Of a stretch of DNA of 5,078 bases, positions 1 through 5,078 are shown piece by piece. The position numbers and the translations under genes are program-made. The notes beneath the pieces were generated by a model that was not told where the DNA came from, searched no databases, and saw only the letters and a program-made list of their open reading frames with translations. The stretch comes from Phycisphaerales bacterium UBA1910 (GTDB taxonomy: Bacteria; Planctomycetota; Phycisphaerae; Phycisphaerales; UBA1924): the NCBI GenBank assembly GCA_002337545.1, contig DDGE01000061.1, positions 2,911 to 7,988 on the forward strand, written 5' to 3'. How positions within the stretch are numbered: the first letter of the stretch is position 1; each line of letters opens with the position of its first letter.

Positions 1-713
1 AACTCCCGCGCGTACCCCGCGAGCGTGTGCGCCGACTCGATAAAGCGCACGAACTCGTCAGGGTTGCCCTCTTCGAGCTCGTAGACAGCGCGAGCACTCA
101 CGAGCGTACCAGTTGAACGCAATCGACCGAGCCAACCGAGTTGGATGTTCATCATGCTCGGATCGTTCGGGTTCCCGGTGATGGTGACGGTGTCCTCGTA
201 CCCAAACTCCATCATCAGGGCGTGTTCGAAGCGTTCCGTTCCCTCCCGGAGCTCCGCACCGAGGTACTCGCGCGTGGTCGCACCCTGCACTCGATCCGTG
301 ATCTCCATGAACGCGTCCGTCTCAATGAGCTCGCGCCAGAGCGCCCATCGTTCAGGGTGATGCGGCAAGGTTCCAGAATACTCAAGGTATGCGGGCTCTT
401 TGTAGAACCCCAAATGGTGATCGTAATAGGTCTCGATCAGGATCGGCCACGCCTTCTCCTCCTCCGGGATCGACATCATCCACTCGTTATAACTCGCCGA
501 CGGGTTCCAGAGCATTGTCCCATCACCACGGTCCCACCAGGGCGACCAATTCCCGTCGGTCACCTCGTTCCAATCAACGGACAGCCCCGCCAGTTCCGAA
601 TCATTCAGCGGCTCGGTGTGCAGAAAAGTGAAATACGCCCAGCCCCCCAGCGCCGCCAACAGCATGGCGATCATCACCGCGATCACTACGAGAACAATCA
701 TTACTTTCTTCAT
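1..713 (-). CDS. Membrane-anchored protein of unknown function (3' end outside window)
   Basis: I do not recognise this protein. The frame is open from the ATG at 713 to the window edge, giving 237 residues with no stop. It begins MKK, followed by a hydrophobic segment at about residues 4-30, which fits a signal anchor with the rest of the protein outside the cytoplasm. The remainder is soluble in character and rich in Trp and acidic residues, with a Trp cluster at about 47-60 (including SPWW) and a predicted helical region at about 121-165. I see no catalytic motif or Cys pair. AGGA lies six bases before this ATG, which supports the start. An in-frame ATG at 752 would add 13 residues (beginning MVKEPW) but lies against the nuoG terminator and would put a charged stretch before the anchor. 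The upstream terminator implies a promoter of its own or read-through. The gene is fairly certain; its function is not. Confidence 0.75.
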   Translation of the reverse strand, partial: MKKVMIVLVVIAVMIAMLLAALGGWAYFTFLHTEPLNDSELAGLSVDWNEVTDGNWSPWWDRGDGTMLWNPSASYNEWMMSIPEEEKAWPILIETYYDHHLGFYKEPAYLEYSGTLPHHPERWALWRELIETDAFMEITDRVQGATTREYLGAELREGTERFEHALMMEFGYEDTVTITGNPNDPSMMNIQLGWLGRLRSTGTLVSARAVYELEEGNPDEFVRFIESAHTLAGYARE

Positions 714-719
714 ATCTGA

Positions 720-723
720 TCCT
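720..723 (-). promoter_or_regulatory. Ribosome binding site of the left-edge membrane protein gene
   Basis: The minus strand reads TAGGATCAGAT before the ATG at 713, placing AGGA six bases from the start codon. It favours this start over the in-frame ATG at 752. The match is only four bases, so the support is modest. Confidence 0.4.
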
Positions 724-755
724 ATGGATTCGTTCCACGGTTCTTTCACCATGGC

Positions 756-783
756 AAAAAAACACCCCCGCCATGCGAGGGTG
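756..783 (-). terminator. Rho-independent terminator after the nuoG-like gene
   Basis: On the minus strand an 8-bp stem, CACCCTCG with CGGGGGTG, contains one G-U wobble and a five-base loop (CATGG). It is followed directly by seven T residues. It starts about 25 bases after the nuoG stop codon. On the plus strand the wobble becomes a C-A mismatch and no T-run follows the stem, so it acts in the minus direction only. It ends the nuoG transcript and separates it from the membrane protein gene that starts at 713. Confidence 0.85.
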
Positions 784-807
784 AGAACAAGCTGTTTCGC
801 GGGCTCA

Positions 808-2565
808 TCAGAGCTCGATGAGCTCCATGTCGGACTCGACCAGCTCTTCTGGGGCCGCGTCTTGCACGCTCTCGCCAACGATCTTGAGTGATTCGAAATC
901 CTCGCCCATGCGATTCCGGATGGTCTTGGCATCGTAGAGCTCGCCGCGTGGGAGCAGGATCGAATCGCTCGCGCCGGGGACCTGCCCGGGCTGCTCGTCG
1001 ACGATCTGGGCTCCGAAGCCGGGCGCGTGCTCCTTGAGCGTCCCGCCGTTGGCGAGTTCGATCAGATCGAGCGCGATCTGCCCCTCGCTCTTCGAGTCGT
1101 GCTGGTTGGGGATCGCCTGATCGAAGTGCTGCATGATGTTGGTGCAGTTCTCGAATGTCCCGGACTTCTCCGCGAATGTCGAGCTCGGGAGGACCACATC
1201 CGCCTTGTCGCACAACACGGACTGCGTCGTATCGATGAGGATCGTCTTGCGACCGTTGAGCGCGTCCACGAGATCGTCGGTGACCCAGGCGCTGGGGAAG
1301 TTGGCCGTCATGACCACCGCATCGAACTCGCTCGCGTTGCGGACAAATGTATCGAACTCTTTGTACCCGCCTCCGACCGCGTCGAGGACGCGCTTGACGC
1401 CGTTCTTGTTGGGGACCTTCTCCGCGCGCTGTACGAATGCCTTGCCCGCCTGCGGGTTGGGATACTCGATGTCCTCGCCGTCGGTTGGGACAGGCCCCAG
1501 GAACAGGGAGATGTTCTCGTTCATCGAACGGACCGCACGCACGAGCAGGTACGCCTCTTCCGTGGTGAGGGTTGGGGAGATCACCAGCGCGGTCTTGGAT
1601 GCGCCGCGGATGGTATCAATGACCTGCTTGTAGGCGCGGGTCCAGGTCGCATCGACCTGCACGCCGTGCTCCTTGCGGGTGGGCGTAACGAGTCGATTAT
1701 CCGAGTGTACGAACTTCCACCCGTAGCGCACCTCATCGGTGATCCACCAGGTGTTGATGTCCATGTTGTGACGGGGCTTGATCCGGTAGACGCGCCCCTG
1801 GTTGTGCTCGACCCAGATGTTGTCGCCGGAGCTCGTGAACGGGTCGATCCCCGCGGTGCGCTTGAGGAACCACACGCGCTGGGCGAACAGGAAGTCCTTA
1901 TCGAGCAGCGACCCCACGGGGCACAGATCAATAACATTGCTCGCCAGCGGGTTATTGATCGGCTCACCCGGGAAGATGTCGATCGTGGACTTGTCACCTC
2001 GCGAGTCGATCATCAGCTCGCTCGTGCCCGTCACCTCTTCCGTGAACCGCACGCACCGGGTGCACATGATGCACCGATCCGAGTACATGTAGATGTGATC
2101 GCCCAGGTTCTTCTTGGGGGAGACGACCTTGGTGTCCGTGAATCGCGAGTGCCCGCGCCCGTACTGGTATGAGAAGTCCTGGAGGGTGCACTCGCCCGCC
2201 TGATCGCACACGGGGCAATCGAGCGGGTGGTTGATCAACAGGAACTCCATCACGGCCTTCTGGTTCGCGATGGTCTTCTTGCTCTGCATCTCCACGACCA
2301 TGCCGTCGACACACTCCGTCACGCAGGTCGGGAGGAGCTTGCCCCCCATCATGGGCTCGAGCTTGTTGTCATTGCGGGGGTTGGGCGCCTGGAACGTCGC
2401 GAGACAGATCCGGCATTGCGCCGGGCGCGACAACCCCGGGTGGTAGCAGTATCGCGGGATATCGATCCCGTTGCGATCGGCCACCTCGATGACCAGATCA
2501 CCCGGCGTGAACTCACACTCAATCCCGTTAATCGTGACAGTCGGCATAGCGTCGCACAATCCCAT
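808..2565 (-). CDS. nuoG: NADH-quinone oxidoreductase subunit G (complex I 75-kDa-type iron-sulfur subunit), short form
   Basis: Peripheral-arm subunit of respiratory complex I, which passes electrons from NADH through iron-sulfur clusters towards quinone at the cytoplasmic face of the membrane. The 585 residues begin with a ferredoxin-like domain (about 8-95) with Cys40, Cys51, Cys54 and Cys81 for [2Fe-2S] N1b. A His113-x3-Cys117-x2-Cys120-x5-Cys126 motif follows for [4Fe-4S] N5, then Cys165, Cys168, Cys171 and Cys215 for N4. From about 240 to 480 there is a degenerate molybdopterin-oxidoreductase-like domain containing LPSSTFAEKSGTFEN. The optional N7 cysteines are absent. Typical NuoG proteins have about 680-900 residues, so the C-terminal part is short. 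The start could be the ATG at 2565 or at 2547; the latter gives MPTVTING, the usual NuoG beginning. HoxU or formate dehydrogenase subunits share the N-terminal domains but fit less well. No other nuo gene is adjacent, and a terminator follows at 756-783. Confidence 0.93.
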   Translation of the reverse strand: MGLCDAMPTVTINGIECEFTPGDLVIEVADRNGIDIPRYCYHPGLSRPAQCRICLATFQAPNPRNDNKLEPMMGGKLLPTCVTECVDGMVVEMQSKKTIANQKAVMEFLLINHPLDCPVCDQAGECTLQDFSYQYGRGHSRFTDTKVVSPKKNLGDHIYMYSDRCIMCTRCVRFTEEVTGTSELMIDSRGDKSTIDIFPGEPINNPLASNVIDLCPVGSLLDKDFLFAQRVWFLKRTAGIDPFTSSGDNIWVEHNQGRVYRIKPRHNMDINTWWITDEVRYGWKFVHSDNRLVTPTRKEHGVQVDATWTRAYKQVIDTIRGASKTALVISPTLTTEEAYLLVRAVRSMNENISLFLGPVPTDGEDIEYPNPQAGKAFVQRAEKVPNKNGVKRVLDAVGGGYKEFDTFVRNASEFDAVVMTANFPSAWVTDDLVDALNGRKTILIDTTQSVLCDKADVVLPSSTFAEKSGTFENCTNIMQHFDQAIPNQHDSKSEGQIALDLIELANGGTLKEHAPGFGAQIVDEQPGQVPGASDSILLPRGELYDAKTIRNRMGEDFESLKIVGESVQDAAPEELVESDMELIEL

Positions 2566-2603
2566 GTTTGCCCCCCAAGTACCGGGGTGGGCACAGACAC
2601 GAA

Positions 2604-2634
2604 CGCACCGATCGAAAAACCCCGATCCGGTGCG
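2604..2634 (-). repeat. Imperfect inverted repeat (stem-loop) in the nuoG upstream region
   Basis: CGCACCGATCG (2604-2614) is complementary to CGATCCGGTGCG (2623-2634), apart from one bulged base at 2627. This gives an 11-bp stem with an eight-base loop. On the minus strand the loop reads GGGTTTTT. It lies 38 bases before the first possible nuoG start and 66 bases after the TPR gene stop. No T-run follows the stem in either direction, so it is not a standard intrinsic terminator. It could be an mRNA 5' stem-loop, a processing site or an operator. Confidence 0.6.
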
Positions 2635-2650
2635 ATCAGCTCATTTTCCA

Positions 2651-2656
2651 ATCATA
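2651..2656 (-). promoter_or_regulatory. Possible -10 box for nuoG
   Basis: The minus strand reads TATGAT, five of six matches to TATAAT, within a locally AT-richer patch of an otherwise GC-rich gap. Transcription would start near 2644, just before the stem-loop at 2604-2634, so the hairpin would form the 5' end of the mRNA. No good -35 hexamer is visible at 16-18 bases upstream, so this is a weak candidate. Confidence 0.25.
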
Positions 2657-2699
2657 GCGCCCCGCCCAGATTGCGTGGGTTTCGGGCACCAGCAATCGC

Positions 2700-3458
2700 T
2701 CACCCACCTTCGGATCCGCCCTGCGCCGCCTCAGCGCCAGGATCAGTCTCCGCCTGATCACGAACCGGTGCCCCGATCTGGGCGCCTAAGACCCAGAACG
2801 CATCGATCTCGTGCAGGGGTTCCAGATCCGGATCAACGATCCACCAACGCCCCTGCTCATCGCCCCCGTAACCCAGCTCGACCGCGAATGCCCAGTGCTC
2901 CATCGCCCGGTCGATCTCGCCGCCCATCGCGCGATAGCACGCGAGGTTGTAGTGATCGCCGGCTCCGTGCCCGCCCCATCTGTCGTCGCCGTCCTTCGAT
3001 GCGCGAGCGTACTGATCCGCCAACTGCGAGAACAGTTGCTGACTCGTCTCCAGACCCTCGGTCTCACGCAGCGCCCACGCGTAGTAATAGAGGTTGGGGT
3101 CGGTTCCGACCGATTCATCCCCCGATTCCAGCAGATTCACCATCTGGGTCCAGATCTTCTCCGCCTCCGCCGCATGCCCGGCCTGGCGATGGGCAATCGC
3201 GAGGTAAAAGTACGATCGGATGTCTTTGGGGAAAAGCCCGACCATCTCCTGCGACTTGGAAACCGCATTGTCATGCTGCTCACTCGTTAATGCGGCGATC
3301 ACATTCGACATCATCCCACGAATCGTGGGATTGCGATCGAAGGCCGCCGCCCGCGGATGGCGTTGCTCATCCATCGGTTCCAGCGTCACCACATAGATAA
3401 ACGCCCCCATCGAGAGGGCCGCGGATATCCACACGACATGTCGTACCTTGATCCCCAT
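2700..3458 (-). CDS. Membrane-anchored tetratricopeptide-repeat protein
   Basis: A 252-residue protein with an N-terminal membrane segment (about residues 8-26, after MGIKVRH) and a soluble part with TPR-type helix pairs at about 49-80, 81-112, 121-153 and 168-196. Diagnostic stretches are YFYLAIAHRQAGHAAEAEKIW and YNLACYRAMGGEIDRAMEHW. The last repeat is followed by DPDLEPLHEIDAFWVL, an ending often seen in TPR proteins where a final repeat packs against a D-x-DLxPL element. The C-terminus is a low-complexity Gly/Ala/Glu tail. TPRs bind other proteins; no enzyme motif is present, and the partner is unknown. The start at 3458 is chosen over the ATG at 3530 because GGAAGGA lies five bases before it and the anchor follows immediately. 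The longer form would add 24 unremarkable residues reaching almost to the hisS start. The gene lies 134 bases upstream of nuoG on the same strand, so partial co-transcription is possible. Confidence 0.85.
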   Translation of the reverse strand: MGIKVRHVVWISAALSMGAFIYVVTLEPMDEQRHPRAAAFDRNPTIRGMMSNVIAALTSEQHDNAVSKSQEMVGLFPKDIRSYFYLAIAHRQAGHAAEAEKIWTQMVNLLESGDESVGTDPNLYYYAWALRETEGLETSQQLFSQLADQYARASKDGDDRWGGHGAGDHYNLACYRAMGGEIDRAMEHWAFAVELGYGGDEQGRWWIVDPDLEPLHEIDAFWVLGAQIGAPVRDQAETDPGAEAAQGGSEGG

Positions 3459-3533
3459 ATAGGTCCTTCCGTCCCCAATCGCGTTCGGTTGCACACCACC
3501 CCCGGACGCATACCCAGCATACCCTACCACACG
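3459..3533. promoter_or_regulatory. Divergent promoter region between the TPR gene and hisS
   Basis: This 75-base spacer must hold the start signals for two divergent genes, unless the promoters lie inside the opposite coding sequence. I find no convincing -35/-10 pair in either direction. A tandem direct repeat, GCATACCC at 3508-3515 and again at 3517-3524, lies 10 bases before hisS. Its minus-strand form includes TATGCT, a weak -10-like match. No Shine-Dalgarno sequence precedes the hisS ATG. Confidence 0.4.
3464..3470 (-). promoter_or_regulatory. Ribosome binding site that decides the TPR gene start
   Basis: The minus strand reads GGAAGGA, then five bases (CCTAT), then the ATG at 3458. 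This is the best Shine-Dalgarno match in the window, and it selects the internal ATG over the in-frame upstream ATG at 3530. Confidence 0.65.
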
Positions 3534-4982
3534 ATGAGCACCAAGAAGATCAAACCACCCAAAGGCACCCGCGACCTCTACCCCGAGGACCTGCTCCGCC
3601 AGCAGTACATCACCAACGCCTGGCGAGACGCCGCCATCCGCTGCGGATTCGAAGAAATCGCAGGCCCAACCTTCGAGACCACCGAGCTCTACGCCGTCAA
3701 ATCCGGCGATGGCATCCTCGGCGAGCTCTTCCAGGCCTTCTCCGGCAAGTCGCCCAAAGAAGTCGAACGCGTCAAAGAAACCGGGCAGGCCGAGTTCGCC
3801 CTCCGCCCCGAGTTCACCCCCACCCTTGCACGCATGTACGCCGCCCGCGCCAAGGAACTCCCCCAGCCCTGCAAGTGGTTCACGGCCGGTCCTTACTTCC
3901 GCGCCGAACGACCCCAGCGCGGGCGACTGCGGGAGTTCCTCCAGTGGAATGTGGACGCCATAGGGATGCCCGGCGAAGACAACTCCGTTGAGAACCGGGC
4001 ACGGATGGATGTCGAAGTGATCGAGTGCATGGTGCGTATGTTCGAAGACCTCGGCGTCATCGCGGACGCGCTCGCGATCAAGCTCAACGATCGCAACGCA
4101 ATGGCCAACTACTTCGCATCACTCGGGATCACCCCGGACCAACTCGAAGACGCATTCAACCTGCTCGATCGTCAATCCAAGCTCCCCGCCGACGCGCTCC
4201 GCACCCAAGCACAAGACGCGAATCTCCCCGAACCCTTCATCGCCTTCCTCACACAGACAGACACCGCTGCATCACCCAACCTCGACGGCTCTGATCTCGA
4301 CTCTGTGTGCTCTGTGTGCTCTGTGGTCAACATCGACCCGTGGATCGCACGCGATCACACCATCGCGCGCGGCCTCGCCTACTACACCGGCACCGTCTTC
4401 GAAGCCATCGCCGAGGGCGAGCGCGCCGTCGCGGGCGGCGGGCGCTACGACAACCTCATCGAGCTCTTCGGCGGCCCACCCACCCCCGCGTGCGGCTTCG
4501 GCATGGGCGATGTCGTCCTCGGGAACCTCCTCGACGACAAGGGACTCATGCCCACCGGGTCCGAGCTCATGGATGCCGTCTCGCGTCCCCAAGCATCCAT
4601 CCGCCCCGTTGCGTTCGTGGTGCCCAACGGCGACGAGGACAACGAACCCCTTGTCCACACCCTCGTCGCCAAGCTCCGACGCGGGATCGAGTGCGAACAG
4701 TGGCGTTCACGCGACGATCGCAAGCCCTGGGACGCCGACCGCTACGCCGTCGCCCCGATGCACGCACGCGTGTCGTACAAGTCCACCCGCAACCTCAAGA
4801 AGCTCCGCGCCGACGCGGTGAATCAGCACGCGCGATACTTCGTCGAGATCCACGCCGACAACAAGGTCGAGCTCACGGACCTCGACAACCGCGAACCGAT
4901 CACCAGCGACACCCACGGCTCATTCAGCATCGACCCAAACGCGGAAAACTATGTCGGCACCGCGATCGCGACACGCGACTGA
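3534..4982 (+). CDS. hisS: Histidyl-tRNA synthetase (class II)
   Basis: Cytoplasmic enzyme that activates histidine with ATP and charges tRNA-His. The 482 residues begin with KPPKGTRDLYPED, the usual HisRS N-terminus. Next are LRPEFTPTLARMY (90-102, with the ATP/histidine-site Glu93 and Thr95) and class II motif 2 (about 115-143, including YFRAERPQRGRLREF). An insertion domain spans about 150-250. It is followed by the HisA motif RGLAYYTGTVFE (279-290, with the catalytic-type Arg279), GGRYDNL (302-308) and a motif 3 region, GFGMGDVVL (321-329). A divergent anticodon-binding domain occupies about 355-482. The His-specific HisA motif and C-terminal domain rule out HisZ. Oddities are Ala282 where Asp is usual, no Arg in motif 3, and an in-frame SVCSVCSVV insert (257-265). 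At 482 residues it is longer than the usual 420-430. The ATG at 3534 is chosen because homologous sequence begins there; the frame is open further upstream, but that part overlaps the TPR gene. No Shine-Dalgarno sequence is visible. Confidence 0.95.
   Translation: MSTKKIKPPKGTRDLYPEDLLRQQYITNAWRDAAIRCGFEEIAGPTFETTELYAVKSGDGILGELFQAFSGKSPKEVERVKETGQAEFALRPEFTPTLARMYAARAKELPQPCKWFTAGPYFRAERPQRGRLREFLQWNVDAIGMPGEDNSVENRARMDVEVIECMVRMFEDLGVIADALAIKLNDRNAMANYFASLGITPDQLEDAFNLLDRQSKLPADALRTQAQDANLPEPFIAFLTQTDTAASPNLDGSDLDSVCSVCSVVNIDPWIARDHTIARGLAYYTGTVFEAIAEGERAVAGGGRYDNLIELFGGPPTPACGFGMGDVVLGNLLDDKGLMPTGSELMDAVSRPQASIRPVAFVVPNGDEDNEPLVHTLVAKLRRGIECEQWRSRDDRKPWDADRYAVAPMHARVSYKSTRNLKKLRADAVNQHARYFVEIHADNKVELTDLDNREPITSDTHGSFSIDPNAENYVGTAIATRD
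4301..4327 (+). repeat. Three-unit 9-bp tandem repeat inside hisS
   Basis: CTCTGTGTG occurs at 4301-4309 and 4310-4318, followed by CTCTGTGGT at 4319-4327. The period is a multiple of three, so the hisS frame is kept and the units encode SVC-SVC-SVV (residues 257-265). Codons TCT and GTG contrast with the mostly C-ending codons around them. The reverse complement reads ACCACAGAG followed by CACACAGAG units. I recall this family of nonamer arrays as dispersed short repeats in unrelated bacterial genomes, but I cannot verify that here. Confidence 0.85.
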
Positions 4983-4984
4983 CT

Positions 4985-5005
4985 TCTTCGCTTACCCTCT
5001 TCGCT
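4985..5005 (+). repeat. Short direct repeat just after hisS
   Basis: TCTTCGCT occurs at 4985-4992 and 4998-5005, 13 bases apart. Its partial reverse complement, CGAAGA, closes the window at 5073-5078. It appears to belong to the repeat cluster that follows hisS. Confidence 0.45.
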
Positions 5006-5011
5006 GGGTGC

Positions 5012-5041
5012 CACTACTCGCGGCATCGCCGCGCAGTAGTG
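5012..5041 (+). repeat. Palindromic stem-loop downstream of hisS
   Basis: CACTACTCGCGGC (5012-5024) pairs with GCCGCGCAGTAGTG (5028-5041), giving a 13-bp stem with one bulged base and a three-base loop. It starts 29 bases after the hisS stop. There is no T-run after it, so it is not a standard intrinsic terminator, although it could stabilise or end the hisS transcript. The imperfect, REP-like form and the further copy of one arm nearby suggest a dispersed palindromic element. Confidence 0.75.
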
Positions 5042-5061
5042 TCTTCAGAGTCACACAAGAG

Positions 5062-5072
5062 CACTACTGCGC
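5062..5072 (+). repeat. Third copy of the palindrome arm, at the window edge
   Basis: CACTACTGCGC is an exact reverse complement of 5031-5041, so it can form an 11-bp stem with that arm across a 20-base loop. This competes with the hairpin at 5012-5041. The copy may be the left arm of a second palindrome continuing past 5078. Confidence 0.65.
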
Positions 5073-5078
5073 CGAAGA

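Noticed and set aside
141..719. Plus-strand open frame of 192 codons
   Set aside because: It is antisense to the left-edge membrane protein gene, whose frame shows a clear signal anchor and Shine-Dalgarno sequence.
1027..2172. A 381-codon plus-strand open frame
   Set aside because: It lies entirely antisense to the nuoG-like gene, which has complete cluster motifs. Its translation is rich in V, D, R, L and H with no recognisable motif, as expected of a shadow frame in GC-rich DNA.
2573..2587. Small hairpin CCCC/GGGG hiding the G-run before nuoG
   Set aside because: A four-base stem with a seven-base loop is expected by chance in DNA this GC-rich, and the G-run is not a convincing ribosome binding site.
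2471..3400. A 309-codon plus-strand open frame
   Set aside because: It is antisense to the TPR gene and the nuoG upstream region. The translation is dominated by R, P and S, without domain-like patterns.
3459..3530. N-terminal extension of the TPR protein to the ATG at 3530
   Set aside because: The internal ATG has GGAAGGA at ideal spacing and is followed directly by the membrane anchor, while the extension looks like translated intergenic DNA.
3357..3533. N-terminal extension of hisS by 59 codons
   Set aside because: This part overlaps the TPR gene on the other strand and does not resemble HisRS. The family's conserved start (KPPKGTRDLYP) follows the ATG at 3534.
5012..5078. CRISPR array
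   Set aside because: The copies are short, alternate in orientation, and lack regular spacers or adjacent cas genes. They are palindrome arms.
1..5078. A new multi-gene defence, mobile or biosynthetic system
   Set aside because: Two of the four genes are housekeeping genes and the other two are single anonymous proteins with no shared system signature. There are no nuclease, transposase, toxin-antitoxin or phage motifs.

Overview
The window is a GC-rich bacterial chromosome segment with four genes: three on the minus strand (nuoG-like, a TPR protein, and an incomplete gene cut by the left edge) and one on the plus strand (hisS). Most of the DNA is coding, and no gene-free stretch exceeds about 135 bases. 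The high GC content, the lack of a Shine-Dalgarno sequence before hisS, the divergent HisRS and the anonymous membrane-anchored neighbours suggest a planctomycete, possibly of the Phycisphaerae. This is an inference from gene style, since there is no rRNA or other taxonomic marker here.

Layout. Positions 1-713 (minus) hold the first 237 residues of an unrecognised protein with one N-terminal membrane segment. A rho-independent terminator at 756-783 separates it from the nuoG-like gene (808-2565, minus). That gene encodes a short complex I subunit G with complete ligand sets for clusters N1b, N5 and N4. A 134-base gap follows, holding a strong imperfect inverted repeat (2604-2634) and a possible -10 box. 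Next is a membrane-anchored TPR protein (2700-3458, minus). A 75-base divergent spacer separates it from hisS (3534-4982, plus), which encodes histidyl-tRNA synthetase. The final 96 bases carry palindromic repeats that continue past the window edge.

How the genes relate. HisRS serves translation and the NuoG-like protein serves NADH oxidation in the respiratory chain. No other nuo gene is next to nuoG, so it appears to be detached from a nuo operon. The TPR gene and nuoG might be co-transcribed, but the inverted repeat and possible promoter between them argue for at least partly separate expression. I see no phage, plasmid, transposase, CRISPR or defence genes and no clear sign of a new multi-gene system. 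The most unusual points are a three-unit 9-bp repeat inserted in frame in hisS, atypical HisRS motifs, and the REP-like cluster after hisS.
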